From Halosimplex amylolyticum (GTDB lineage: Archaea > Halobacteriota > Halobacteria > Halobacteriales > Haloarculaceae), in the NCBI RefSeq assembly GCF_051414035.1, contig NZ_JBLKNW010000001.1, positions 620,001 through 684,000 of the forward strand: DNA of 64,000 nucleotides. Direction: 5' to 3'. This document shows, one piece after another, positions 7,903 through 17,088 of the stretch. The notes under the pieces are model-generated. The model did not search any database and was not told the origin of the DNA. It saw only the letters and a program-made list of their open reading frames with translations. The position numbers and the translations under genes were made by a program. Numbering within the stretch: the stretch's first letter is position 1; each line of letters begins with the position of its first letter.

Positions 7903-8695
7903 GAGACACACACCGGATTCCGAGTTAGTGGGGGGTTCGGCGGGGTCGACTGTCGCTGTGAGGGCTGAACTAACTCGGAATTCGGTGTGTCCCTTCTAGA
8001 ACTAGCTTTCTAGTCTCTGTCTACTAGTGTGTGAAAAGGAACGGTGGTTGTATCTAGATGGAGTGACACTAGAGATAGCCGTGCTATTCGGTAGCTAACC
8101 GAAACTAAAACCGTCTCACCGCGAGAGGATCGATTCGAGAGCCCGGAGGCTAGTACTATCGCAGAACTAACTCGGAATCGGGTGTGTGTCCGTTTCTCCC
8201 GGTCGCACGACGGGCGTCTAACTAACTCGGAATCGGGTGTGTGCCGGTGCGGGCGAGTTGCAGCACGACCGCGCCGTCCCCGAGAACTAACTCGGAATCA
8301 GGTGTCTCTCCGCGTCGGGTCCAATTTCCGTTGCGGTGTGCAGACAATTCGTCCGGTATCGCGCGCCCGCGCCAGGCGGCCACCGAAGACGAAGAACCGA
8401 CGCCGACTAACTCGGAATCCGGTGTGTGCCCCCGAACGCCGGCCGTCTGTCTGCGTTCGGTCGATCGCTGACTCGGAATCGGGTGTGTGTCTCCGGTCAG
8501 GTTGAATCGATCCCCGTTCGACCACGGGGACGGATCGGTCTCGACGCCCGCAGACCGATATCGAACGCCGACCGTCCGACGCTAACTCGGAATCTAGTGG
8601 GGGAATACCCGGTTCGGAGTTACGTCGAAACTGCTCCTATCCTGAAATATAGCTTCCACTGGCGGGTAACTAACTCGGAGTGTAGTGGAAACATT
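7903..8695. other. Probable replication origin: nine Orc-binding-like repeats upstream of orc1/cdc6
   Basis: Nine imperfect copies of a ~28-bp element with core TAACTCGGAATCGGGTGTG occur at 7903-7930 (inverted), 7968-7993, 8165-8192, 8220-8247, 8285-8312, 8405-8432, 8466-8493, 8580-8607 and 8668-8695 (all direct). Between the second and third copies is a gene-free ~170-bp stretch richer in A+T (7994-8164), including repeated CTAG tetramers. It is a candidate unwinding element. Haloarchaeal origins typically combine an AT-rich element flanked by inverted ORB repeats with an adjacent orc1/cdc6 gene, as here. The spacing between repeats is irregular. No convincing coding sequence lies in 7690-8723. 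Confidence 0.8.
7994..8164. other. Candidate duplex unwinding element within the origin
   Basis: This is the most A+T-rich stretch of the origin region. It contains several CTAG/CTAGT motifs and no repeat copy or open reading frame of note. It is bracketed by direct repeat elements, with the single inverted copy further left, as expected of an unwinding element flanked by oppositely oriented binding sites. Confidence 0.5.
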
Positions 8696-8723
8696 TTTCA
8701 GCGGGCCACCGAACAGGAGAGTC

Positions 8724-9974
8724 ATGCAGGAGCGTCGGAACGCGGCGACAGCGGAGGGGGACGAGCTGTTCCAGTCTGTCGACGAGGGCGGTGACGACAC
8801 GATCTTCGCGAACCGCGAGCTGCTCAACATCGACCACGTCCCGGACGAGACCCGGATCGTCGGTCGCGACGAACACATCCGCGATCTCGCCAACGAAGTC
8901 GGGCCGGCCGTCACCGGGTCGCCGCCGAACTCGGTGATCCTCTACGGGAAGACCGGTTCCGGCAAGTCGCTCGTCGCGAACCACGTGATGGAGCGGGCCC
9001 GCGGCGAAGCCGAGCGCCGCGCCAAGGACCTCGCGACGGTGACCGTCGACTGCGCCCAGGCGAAAGGCGAAGCCGACACGATCCAGACCATCGCCGAGGG
9101 CATCAACACGCCCGACACTGGCGTCCAGATCCCGACCCGCGGCATCTCCACCAACGAGTACTACAATCGCCTCTGGGAGATCCTCGACCGGGAGTACGAC
9201 GCCGCGCTCATCACCCTCGACGAGGTCGACCGCCTGGGCGACGACAACGTCCTGATGCTCCTCTCCCGGGCCAGGGAAGCGGGGAAGGTCGACGTCCCTA
9301 TCGGCATCATCTCCATCTCGAACAAGGTGAACTTCCGCGAGCAGATGACCGAGCGCGTCAAGAGCAGCCTCGGCCACAACGAGTTCATCTTCGACCCCTA
9401 CGACGGTGAACAGCTCCGACAGATCCTCGAAAACCGGCGCGACGCGTTCCGCGACGGCGTCCTGAACGCCGGCGTCATCCCGAAGACGGCCGCGCTCGCC
9501 GCCCAGCGCCACGGTGACGCGCGCAAAGCCATCCGCCTCCTGCGCCACGCCGGCGACTACGCGAAGAACAACGGCATCGCCGAGGTGACCGAGAGCCACC
9601 TCGAACGGGCCCAGGAACAGGCCGAGGTCGAGCGGCTGAAGGAACTCATCGCCGGGCTCCCGCCCCACAGCAAGTACGTCCTCTACGCCCTGGCGAACCT
9701 CACCGCGAACACGGCCGAAGAGCGCGACTGGTTCCGGACGACCGTCATCTACGACGTGTACCAGAAAGTCTGCGCGGCGGAAGGGGCGGACGACCTCACG
9801 ACAGACTCGATCCGTGGGCTGCTCAGCGAACTCGCCTTCCTCGAAGTCACGGAGTCGAACCAGGAACACGGCGGCATGGGGAAAGGCACCTACAAGGAAC
9901 ACCGCCTGCTCTGGGAGCCCAGCGTCGTGTTCAAGATGGACCCCAACCCCGCGCAGGTCGACGTGGATCAGTAA
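8724..9974 (+). CDS. orc1: Orc1/Cdc6 replication initiator
   Basis: This protein has 416 residues from the ATG at 8724. An in-frame ATG at 8685 would add 13 residues but lies inside the last origin repeat, so I prefer 8724. RIVGRDEHI at residues ~44-52 is the usual Orc1/Cdc6 entry into the AAA+ domain. Walker A is GKTGSGKS (residues 75-82), Walker B is ALITLDEVDRL (161-171), and sensor I is in SISNKVNF. The C-terminal ~90 residues form the winged helix that contacts DNA. It probably recognises the repeats directly upstream, and the last repeat overlaps its promoter, suggesting autoregulation. Confidence 0.93.
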   Translation: MQERRNAATAEGDELFQSVDEGGDDTIFANRELLNIDHVPDETRIVGRDEHIRDLANEVGPAVTGSPPNSVILYGKTGSGKSLVANHVMERARGEAERRAKDLATVTVDCAQAKGEADTIQTIAEGINTPDTGVQIPTRGISTNEYYNRLWEILDREYDAALITLDEVDRLGDDNVLMLLSRAREAGKVDVPIGIISISNKVNFREQMTERVKSSLGHNEFIFDPYDGEQLRQILENRRDAFRDGVLNAGVIPKTAALAAQRHGDARKAIRLLRHAGDYAKNNGIAEVTESHLERAQEQAEVERLKELIAGLPPHSKYVLYALANLTANTAEERDWFRTTVIYDVYQKVCAAEGADDLTTDSIRGLLSELAFLEVTESNQEHGGMGKGTYKEHRLLWEPSVVFKMDPNPAQVDVDQ

Positions 9975-9999
9975 GACCGCCTGCCGCGCGATTCTCCGT

Positions 10000-10094
10000 T
10001 CACTCCTCGGTTGATTGTTCCTGCCACTGCTGCACTTTCGCCATCAGCTCCACGGGTGGCGTCTCGTTCACGTCGATGTCGGCCAGCGTCGTCA
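10000..10094 (-). pseudogene. 3' fragment of a second mutS gene
   Basis: Read on the minus strand, this piece encodes DIDVNETPPVELMAKVQ, then QWQEQSTEE and a stop. That matches the last ~30 residues of the intact MutS encoded at 11655-14396 (DIDVNETPPVELMAKVQ, then NWQEQ). An in-frame TAA sits immediately upstream (10095-10097) and no start is available, so only the tail remains. Most differences from intact mutS are third-position changes, so the fragment derives from a diverged functional mutS rather than a recent copy. It sits just after the MFS gene stop. Confidence 0.85.
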
Positions 10095-10107
10095 ATTATT
10101 CCGCTTG

Positions 10108-11487
10108 TCAGTCGGTGAGCGAGATATTCTGGCGCAGGTCGGTCTCGATGGCCTCGAGGGTCCGACCTTTCGTCTCGGGGACGAACCTGTGGACGAACAC
10201 CAGTCCGACCAGGCTACAGAGTCCGAACAGCCAGAACGTCCACGGCGTGCCGATCCCGTCGGTCAACACGGGGAACGTCAGCGATACGAGGAGGTTCGCA
10301 CCCCAGTTGGCGACAGTGACGACGCCCATCGCGGAGCCGCGGACCGAAAGCGGGTAGATCTCCGAGATCAGCAGCCAGAAGACGGGACCGAGACCGATGG
10401 CGAAGAACGAGACGAACAGCATCAGACTGACCGTCGCGACGATGCCGAGGACGTCGCCGAACCCGGGGAGGTAGAACACGGTTCCGAGCACGGCCAGGGT
10501 CACAACCATGCCGCTGACGCCGACGAGCAGGAGTTTCCGCCGGCCGACACGGTCCACCAGCGAAATCGCGACGACCGTCATGACCACGTTGATGGTCCCG
10601 ATGCCGACGGTCGCGAGGATCGACGTCACTCCGCCGAACCCGGTCGATTCGAGGATCGTCGGTGCGTAGTAGATGACGGCGTTGATGCCGGTGATCTGCT
10701 GGAAAACGGCGAGCCCGAGCCCGACGACCAGTGCCGGTCGGAGCCACGGTGCCAGCAGGTCGCGGAGTCCCGTCTTCGACTGTTTCTCCACCGTCTTTTC
10801 GATCTCCGCGAGTTCCCCCTCGACGGTGTCTTCTCGCGTCCGCTGGAGGACGGCCCTGGCTTCGTCCTCCCGTCCGTGTTCGAAGAGCCACCGCGGGCTT
10901 TCGGGCATCTTCAGGATCCCGATCCCGAGGACGACAGCCGGCACCATTCCGGCGCCGAGCATCCACCGCCACGCTCCCGCGTCCGCGAACGCGAAGTTGA
11001 CGAAATACGAGATCAGGATCCCGGTCGTCACCATCAGCTGATTGAGCGACGTGAGCGCACCCCGGATCCTGGGCGGTGCGATCTCTGAGATGTACAGCGG
11101 ACCGACGATCGAGGCGAAGCCGATCGCCACGCCGTCGATCAGCCGTCCCGCGACCAGGACGGGGACGTTCGGGGCGACTGCCATGGTGAACGACCCGACG
11201 AAGAAGACGACGGCCGCGATGAGGATGAGCCGACGGCGGCCGAGCCGGTCGGCGAGTTGGCCACCAACGGCCGCACCGACAGCCGCGCCCGCCATCGCAC
11301 CGCTGACGATGATCCCCTCGACCAGCGGTGACATGACGAACGAGTCCTGGATGAAGAGGAACGCGCCCGAGATGATCCCGGTGTCGAACCCGAACAATAG
11401 CCCGTTCAGTGCAGCTAACGCGGAGACCACGTAGACGAATCGATCCCCGTCGCCGCGGAGGACGCTACGAATCGTAGCTGTCGACAT
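10108..11487 (-). CDS. Sugar porter family MFS transporter
   Basis: The protein has 459 residues and twelve hydrophobic segments. Sugar-porter hallmarks are present: FGFDTGIISGA in helix 1, DRLGRRR after helix 2, GRLIDGVAIG and PLYISEIAPPRIRG in helix 4-5, MPESPRWL before the central loop, DRVGRRK after helix 8 and PETKGRTLEAIE at the end. It is probably a proton-linked monosaccharide or polyol symporter in the cytoplasmic membrane; the substrate is not deducible. It is inserted between mutS and the mutS tail fragment on the same strand. Confidence 0.9.
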   Translation of the reverse strand: MSTATIRSVLRGDGDRFVYVVSALAALNGLLFGFDTGIISGAFLFIQDSFVMSPLVEGIIVSGAMAGAAVGAAVGGQLADRLGRRRLILIAAVVFFVGSFTMAVAPNVPVLVAGRLIDGVAIGFASIVGPLYISEIAPPRIRGALTSLNQLMVTTGILISYFVNFAFADAGAWRWMLGAGMVPAVVLGIGILKMPESPRWLFEHGREDEARAVLQRTREDTVEGELAEIEKTVEKQSKTGLRDLLAPWLRPALVVGLGLAVFQQITGINAVIYYAPTILESTGFGGVTSILATVGIGTINVVMTVVAISLVDRVGRRKLLLVGVSGMVVTLAVLGTVFYLPGFGDVLGIVATVSLMLFVSFFAIGLGPVFWLLISEIYPLSVRGSAMGVVTVANWGANLLVSLTFPVLTDGIGTPWTFWLFGLCSLVGLVFVHRFVPETKGRTLEAIETDLRQNISLTD

Positions 11488-11515
11488 CTATGCAAAAATG
11501 TACTCGTTTCCGTGT

Positions 11516-11524
11516 AAAAATATT
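11516..11524 (-). promoter_or_regulatory. TATA box of the MFS gene
   Basis: TATTTTTAC on the minus strand is centred ~33 bp before the ATG at 11487, implying a very short leader. Surrounding bases are A/T-rich against a G+C-rich background. Confidence 0.5.
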
Positions 11525-11654
11525 TCCAACTGTTCCCGGAATCCGAGACGCCCTCAGTAGTGCCGGTTTGCGGGCGAACGGATAGTCGCGACTCGTCAAT
11601 CGCTGCCTTCGCGAAGGGACGACCGGGACTCACGCGGCGCTGGGCGGCCAGAAT

Positions 11655-14396
11655 TCAATTGGCGTCGGCGTCGCTGTCTTCGAGTTGCTCCTGCCAGTTC
11701 TGGACTTTGGCCATCAGCTCGACGGGCGGCGTCTCGTTGACGTCGATATCATCGAGCTCGTCGAGAATCGCTTCCGTCTCCGAATCGAGCGACCGGCCGT
11801 CCGAGTCGTTCGCCGGCGCTGCCGTCTGACTCCCGTCGGTCGCGACCTGCTGCTGGGTGCTGTTCGTCCCCTCGGTGACCAGCTCACCCGACCCGAGGTC
11901 GAAGACGACCTGTTCCGTCTCCCCACCGTCGCCCCGGTCGCTTCCCTGAACCTCGATCGCTTTCTCCTCGCGGAGTCTGGTGAGCACGTCCCGCGAGCGG
12001 TCGACGACTGGTTCGGGGACGCCGGCCAGATCCGCGACGTGGATCCCGTACGACCGGTTCGTCGGCCCGTCGCGGACCGTCCGCAGGAAAGTGACGTCGC
12101 CGTCGGATTCGTCAGCCGCGACGTGGACGTTCTCCACCGTCGGGAGTTCCTCGCCGAGCGCCGTGAGTTCGTGATAGTGGGTAGCAAAGAGGGTCTTCGC
12201 CTGAATCCGGTTGGCGAGATACTCCGTCGCCGCCCAGGCGATGGAGATGCCGTCGTAGGTCGCCGTTCCCCGGCCGACCTCGTCGAGGATCACGAGCGAG
12301 TCATCGCTGGCGGAGTGGAGGATGTTCGAGAGTTCCTGCATCTCGACCATGAACGTCGAGCGGCCCTGCGCCAGTTCGTCGAGCGCGCCGACGCGCGTGT
12401 AGATGCCGTCGACGAGTCCCACCCGAGCCGACCGCGCCGGGACGAAGCTCCCGACCTGTGCGAGAAGCGTGATGAGCGCCGCCTGACGCATGTACGTCGA
12501 CTTCCCGCTCATGTTCGGACCGGTCACGATGAGGAACTGCCGCTCGTCGTCCATCCGCAGATCGTTGGGGACGAACTGCGTCGTCTGCTCGACCACCGGG
12601 TGACGACCCTGTTCGACGGCCAGCGCGCGACCGTCGGTCAGTTCCGGCCGCGTCCAGTCGTTGCGGACGGCGTGGGCGGCCAGACTCGCCAGCGCGTCGC
12701 ACTCGGCGAGCGCTCGGCCCGTCTCCTGCAGGACCTCCGCCCGCGCCGCAACGCGGTCGCGCAGGCGCTCGAAGATCTCTCGTTCCATCTCGTGGCGGCG
12801 CTCTTCGAGGCGGAGGATCTCCCGTTCTCTGTCCTCCAGTTCCGGGACGACGTACCGCTCGGAGTTCTTCAGCGACTTGATCTGCTCGTACTCGTCGGGG
12901 ACCTGGTCGGTCTCGCTGTTGCCGACCTGGATGTAGTAGCCGTCGGTCCTGTTGCGGTCGACCGAGAGGTGGGTGATGCCGGTCTTGCGCTTCTCCCGTT
13001 CGGGCAACTCCTCGATCCACGCGAGCGCCGACTCGTGGGCCTCGATGATCTCGTCTAGATCCGGGTCGAAACCCTGGCGGATCAGTCCGCCCTGGGTGAC
13101 CGTCCCCGGAGGATCTTCGACGAGGGCCTCGTCGAGGTCGGTCGCCAACTCCGCCGCCGCCTCGCGGTCCGGCCGGTCCAGGACGTCGGCGAGCGGCGAC
13201 TCGGCGAGGCGTTCGGTCTCCGCGATCAGGTCGCCGACCGCGGGCAACAGCGCGAGCGTCTCCTGGACGGCGCGCAGGTCGCGGGCGTCGGCGCTCCCGG
13301 AGGCCGCTTTCGAAGCCAGCCGTTCGAGGTCGTACGCGTCGCCGAGCGTCTCTCGCAACTGGTCGCGGGCCATCGCCGCCTCGGCGAGCGCCGCCACGGC
13401 CGATTGCCGGCGCGTCAACTCGCCGCGGGAGCGACGCGGCCGCTGGAGCCACTCGCGGAGGAGGCGCCCGCCGGCGCTCGTGACAGTGTGGTCGACCGTC
13501 GCGAACAGCGACCCCTCCCGGTCCCCCTGCATCGTCTCGGTGAGTTCGAGGTTGCGCTGGGTCGTCGCGTCGAGGTCGACGTACGCCGACTCGTCGAACG
13601 ACTGGAGTCGCGTCATCGACGCCAGCACGCCCGCGCCGGTCTCGTCCACGTAGGAGATGACTGCCCCTGCCGCCCGTACTGCGGCGTCGGCGTCGGCGAT
13701 ACCCACGCTCTCCAGGGTCTCCGCGCCGAACTGTTCGCGCACCCGGTGGCGCGCCCGTCCCGGTGCGAACGCCTCGGTGGTGTGCAGCGAGAGCGATGCG
13801 TCGGTCCGCTCGCGCACCTCGTCGAGGAAAGCATCGTCAGAGCGGACCTCGGGACCGGGAAGCACCTCCGCGGGGTCGAACTTGTACAGTTCCGTCAGCG
13901 CCGCCGCCGTCGCGTCGGCGCCCGATTGCTCGGTGACGAGGAACTGTCCGGTCGTCACGTCCGCGACGGCGATGCCGTACGTCGCGTCGGTTCCCGTCCG
14001 TTTGGCGTCGCCCCCTTCGCCGTCGCGAACCACGGCCGCGAGGTACTGCGCGTCGTCGTCGGTCGTCGCGAGGTGCGTGCCCGGCGTCACCACTCGGGAG
14101 ATCTCGCGCGCGTGCCCGTCGTCGGTCTCGTACTGGTCGGCGACGGCCACCCGATACCCGCGCTCGACCAGCGCCGAGAGGTACGGCGTCAGGTCGTCGA
14201 GCGGCACGCCCGCCATCGGGTAGGACGACCCGTGCGAGGACTTCTGCGAGATCTTCAGATCGAGCTCGTCGGCGACGATCTCGGCGTCCTCGGCGAAGAA
14301 CTCGTAGAAGTCACCGCACTGCATCGCGAGAATGTCGGCGTCGGTCTCCTCCTTGAGCGCGAGGAACTCCCCGACGATACCCGTCGCCTCGGTCAT
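11655..14396 (-). CDS. mutS: DNA mismatch repair ATPase MutS
   Basis: The protein has 913 residues from the ATG encoding MTEATGIVGEF; sequence further upstream in frame belongs to the antisense of another gene. The mismatch-contact motif is GDFYEFF (F30, E32), the Walker A motif GPNMSGKST lies near residue 620, and Walker B/signature residues are in LVILDEVGRGTATYDG. THYHELTALG follows. An acidic Gln-rich linker precedes the C-terminal ~30 residues (DIDVNETPPVELMAKVQNWQ), a segment also found in the fragment at 10000-10094. It recognises mismatches and recruits MutL; no mutL is in the window. The function of the haloarchaeal pathway is debated because EndoMS/NucS also exists. Confidence 0.93.
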   Translation of the reverse strand: MTEATGIVGEFLALKEETDADILAMQCGDFYEFFAEDAEIVADELDLKISQKSSHGSSYPMAGVPLDDLTPYLSALVERGYRVAVADQYETDDGHAREISRVVTPGTHLATTDDDAQYLAAVVRDGEGGDAKRTGTDATYGIAVADVTTGQFLVTEQSGADATAAALTELYKFDPAEVLPGPEVRSDDAFLDEVRERTDASLSLHTTEAFAPGRARHRVREQFGAETLESVGIADADAAVRAAGAVISYVDETGAGVLASMTRLQSFDESAYVDLDATTQRNLELTETMQGDREGSLFATVDHTVTSAGGRLLREWLQRPRRSRGELTRRQSAVAALAEAAMARDQLRETLGDAYDLERLASKAASGSADARDLRAVQETLALLPAVGDLIAETERLAESPLADVLDRPDREAAAELATDLDEALVEDPPGTVTQGGLIRQGFDPDLDEIIEAHESALAWIEELPEREKRKTGITHLSVDRNRTDGYYIQVGNSETDQVPDEYEQIKSLKNSERYVVPELEDREREILRLEERRHEMEREIFERLRDRVAARAEVLQETGRALAECDALASLAAHAVRNDWTRPELTDGRALAVEQGRHPVVEQTTQFVPNDLRMDDERQFLIVTGPNMSGKSTYMRQAALITLLAQVGSFVPARSARVGLVDGIYTRVGALDELAQGRSTFMVEMQELSNILHSASDDSLVILDEVGRGTATYDGISIAWAATEYLANRIQAKTLFATHYHELTALGEELPTVENVHVAADESDGDVTFLRTVRDGPTNRSYGIHVADLAGVPEPVVDRSRDVLTRLREEKAIEVQGSDRGDGGETEQVVFDLGSGELVTEGTNSTQQQVATDGSQTAAPANDSDGRSLDSETEAILDELDDIDVNETPPVELMAKVQNWQEQLEDSDADAN

Positions 14397-14506
14397 ACGC
14401 TGACGTGTGTGCGAAGTCGGGTAAAAGGCTACGGGTCCGGAGCGAAAGTGGTTCGCGGAACGACCGTTGCAGTCCGCTCTCTCGTCGAGTGGTCCCCCGC
14501 TCTCGA

Positions 14507-15346
14507 CTACTCGTAGCTCACTCCCCCGTCGTCGAGCACGCCTTTCAGCGCCTCGGCGGCCGCCTCGAACCCTTCGGGACCGCTGTAGCCGTACGCCGAC
14601 CCCGCGAAGGACAGGTGCGGTTCCAGCGAGAGCGCGCCCTCGAACCCGCGGTCCCGGAGCGCCGCGACTGTCTCGCCGATGCGGCCGTCGCCCTCGCCGG
14701 CGGGGCGGATCTCGCCGCGCTCGCCGTACTCGGCGTCTTTGACGTGGACCTGTTCGACGTACTCGACGACCTGCAGGAGCGCGTCGGGGTACGGCCGGAC
14801 GCCGATCTCCAGGAAGTTCGCGGGGTCGAACACCGCCCGGAAGTGCGGCGAGTCGACGGTCGTCAGCAGGTCCCGGACGCGCCCGGGCGTGTCGCCGTAG
14901 ATGTCCTTCTCGTTCTCGTGGACGAGCGTCACGCCCGCGTCCTCGGCCTTCTCGACAGCCACGCGGGTCCGCCGGAGGACCTCCTCGCGGTGGTCCGCGG
15001 GGTCGTCGCCCTCGGGGATGTAGTATGAGAACACGCGGACGTACTCGGTGTCGAAGCGATTCGCGAGTTCCAGCGCGCGCTCGAGGCGCTCCACGTGCGG
15101 CTCGAAGTCGTCTTCGATCCCGATCTTCCCGATCGGCGATCCGATGGAGGTGACCGAGAAGCCGCGCTCGTCGAGGGTCGCTTCCAGTTCGTCCAGCCGC
15201 TCGTCCGAGAGGTCGAGGGCGTTCTCGTCCCAGACGCCGCGCAGGTCGAGGTGACTGATGTCCAGTCCGTCCAGGGTCGAGAGCTGGTCGTCGAGGTCGG
15301 ACGCGATCTCGTCGGCGAATCCGCTGATCACGAACGGGGCTGTCAT
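14507..15346 (-). CDS. Sugar phosphate isomerase/epimerase (xylose-isomerase-like TIM barrel)
   Basis: The protein has 279 residues from the ATG encoding MTAPFVISGFADEIA. AP-endonuclease-2-like TIM-barrel features include HLDLRGVW near the N-terminus, TLVHENEKDIYGDTP with a metal-ligand Glu, AVFDPANFLEIG with the Asp ligand, VHVKDAEYG with His/Asp, and SLEPHLSFAG with Glu. Family members interconvert sugars or their phosphates, or act in inositol catabolism. The substrate is unknown. It is divergent from the beta-helix protein and near a Gfo/Idh dehydrogenase, suggesting a small carbohydrate-handling cluster. Confidence 0.85.
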   Translation of the reverse strand: MTAPFVISGFADEIASDLDDQLSTLDGLDISHLDLRGVWDENALDLSDERLDELEATLDERGFSVTSIGSPIGKIGIEDDFEPHVERLERALELANRFDTEYVRVFSYYIPEGDDPADHREEVLRRTRVAVEKAEDAGVTLVHENEKDIYGDTPGRVRDLLTTVDSPHFRAVFDPANFLEIGVRPYPDALLQVVEYVEQVHVKDAEYGERGEIRPAGEGDGRIGETVAALRDRGFEGALSLEPHLSFAGSAYGYSGPEGFEAAAEALKGVLDDGGVSYE

Positions 15347-15498
15347 GTCTCCGCGGTCGGAGCGGGGGGTCGTATGTCTTGTCACCGCGGAAACGCGTGC
15401 CAGTAACGGGGGCGGCTCGCGTCACGCCCTTCCGCTCAGTTATCGAATGCGCGCTTTCTCAACCGTCCACCTAATCGGCTGGGGTTCGTAGTGGTGCC

Positions 15499-17082
15499 AT
15501 GGACGACGTGACCGACTACGGCGCCGCCGGCGACGGCGAGACCGTCGACACGGCCGCGATCCGGGACGCCGTCGACGCCGCGGGCGACGCGGGCGGGGGG
15601 ATCGTCCGTCTGCCTGCCGGCGAATACCGCGTCGACGGCCCGGTGACGATGCGTTCACGGGTCCGTCTCGTCGGTGACGGGATGGGGGCGACGACCGTCG
15701 CCGCGGAGGGGACGGGGTTCGCCCCGCTCCAGTACCTCGGCGACGCAGACGACGTACTCGTCGACGCGACGGTGGCCGATCTGACAGTCGACAGTTCCGG
15801 GCTGGGCGACCCCGACGACTACTCGGCCGCGGAGAAGTGCGTCTACTACCAGCACGTCCGCCGCTGTCAGATCCTTCGCGTCCACGCGTACGGCGCGGCG
15901 GCGACCGGCATCGGGACGGACATGATGGTCGACTCGCTGGTCCACGGCTGCGTCGCGGAAAACTGCGGCCGCAACTTCGCCGCGGCCCGGGACGGCCTCA
16001 ACCTCGGCTCGAACGGCATCGGCATCGGGACCGGGCTCCAGGACGACGCCGAACCCGTCGTCGTCTCCGATTGCCACGCCCGCGCCAACGGCAACAACGG
16101 GATCATGTTCGAGAACCAGGCGACGGGCGGGCGGGCGAACGAGTACCACGCCGGTCACGTGTTCGTCCACGGGTCGACTGCAGTCGGCAACCGCGTGGGG
16201 TTCCGCACCTCCGCGGATCGGCGCGTCCGGGTCTCGAACTGCTCGGCCCACGCCAACGACGAGGACGGGGTCGTGATCGACGAGAAGGGCGACTGGCCGA
16301 ACGAGGCGAAGCGCCCCCCGTTCCCGGCCCGGGAGCACCGCGTCGACGGCTGCCACGTCACCGAAAACGGCGGCCACGGCGTCCACGTCGCCGACGCGGG
16401 GACGGACGCGTTCGTCGACGTCGCGGACTGCCACGTCGGCGCGAACGCGGGCGCTGGCGTCCGCGTGTCGACCGGCGAGCCCGTGCGTTCGGTGTCGGTG
16501 GCGGACTGCGAGGTGTACGACAACGGCGGGCCGGGCCTGACGTTCGCCGACGGCGGCGCCGACCTCCGCGTCTCCGACTGCGACGTCCGCGACAACGGTC
16601 GCAGCGGGCCGCCCGATTCGAACCCCGATGGCGCCGACAGCGATGCGGCCGGCGTTCACTTCGGCGGGCCAGTGGAGGGTTCGACCGTCGCCGGGTGCCA
16701 CGTCGTCGACCGCGCGGGGACGCAGTCCCCCGGCGTCGCCGTCGCGGCCGACCACGAGTCGCTCGTCGTCCGGGACAACCAGTTCCGCGGGGACGCCGAC
16801 CCCGTCGCGGGGGAGACGCTCCCGGTCGTCCGCGAGAACGAGGGGTTCGTGACCGAACAGGCCGGGTTCGCGAACGCGCGGGGTGACGGCGAGCGTCGTC
16901 GCTTCTCGGTCGAACACGGCCTCGACGTGGCCCCGCTCGTCACCAGCGCCTGGGCGGCCAGCGACGACGCGGTCGGCCGGTTCCACGTGACCGACGGCGA
17001 CGCCGACGAGTTCGCGGTCGTCTACGAGACCGCGCCCGCCGACGGCGCGGCGCTCCGCTGGGGCTTCGAGGCACGCCGGTAG
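15499..17082 (+). CDS. Right-handed parallel beta-helix protein (pectin-lyase fold)
   Basis: The protein has 527 residues and no signal peptide. The N-terminus (TDYGAAGDGETVDTAAIRDA and GGGIVRLPAGEYRV) is the pectate-lyase/glycosyl-hydrolase-28 entry motif. Residues ~80-430 are a series of ~22-residue rungs with alternating Asn/His-rich turns (for example ADCHVGANAGAGVRV, SDCDVRDNGRSG). A short C-terminal beta domain follows. Such proteins are polysaccharide lyases, epimerases or carbohydrate-binding scaffolds. It is flanked by sugar isomerase and Gfo/Idh genes. Confidence 0.85.
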   Translation: MDDVTDYGAAGDGETVDTAAIRDAVDAAGDAGGGIVRLPAGEYRVDGPVTMRSRVRLVGDGMGATTVAAEGTGFAPLQYLGDADDVLVDATVADLTVDSSGLGDPDDYSAAEKCVYYQHVRRCQILRVHAYGAAATGIGTDMMVDSLVHGCVAENCGRNFAAARDGLNLGSNGIGIGTGLQDDAEPVVVSDCHARANGNNGIMFENQATGGRANEYHAGHVFVHGSTAVGNRVGFRTSADRRVRVSNCSAHANDEDGVVIDEKGDWPNEAKRPPFPAREHRVDGCHVTENGGHGVHVADAGTDAFVDVADCHVGANAGAGVRVSTGEPVRSVSVADCEVYDNGGPGLTFADGGADLRVSDCDVRDNGRSGPPDSNPDGADSDAAGVHFGGPVEGSTVAGCHVVDRAGTQSPGVAVAADHESLVVRDNQFRGDADPVAGETLPVVRENEGFVTEQAGFANARGDGERRRFSVEHGLDVAPLVTSAWAASDDAVGRFHVTDGDADEFAVVYETAPADGAALRWGFEARR

Positions 17083-17088
17083 TTCGCC

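Noticed and set aside
7903..8695. Possible CRISPR array
   Set aside because: Repeats are imperfect, one is inverted, spacing varies from ~30 to ~170 bp, and there are no cas genes; the adjacent orc1 gives a better explanation.
8182..8794. Open frames of 70-120 codons inside the origin region
   Set aside because: They are Arg/Ser/Pro-rich, run through the repeats, and lack plausible promoters; the repeats produce the recurring SESGV-type peptides.
10015..11088. Plus-strand frame opposite the MFS transporter
   Set aside because: Low hydrophobicity, Asp/His/Arg-rich shadow; all MFS motifs are on the minus strand.
14397..15425. N-terminal extension of MutS by 343 residues
   Set aside because: The extension is Arg-rich antisense-type or out-of-frame reading of the isomerase gene; MutS homology begins at the chosen ATG.
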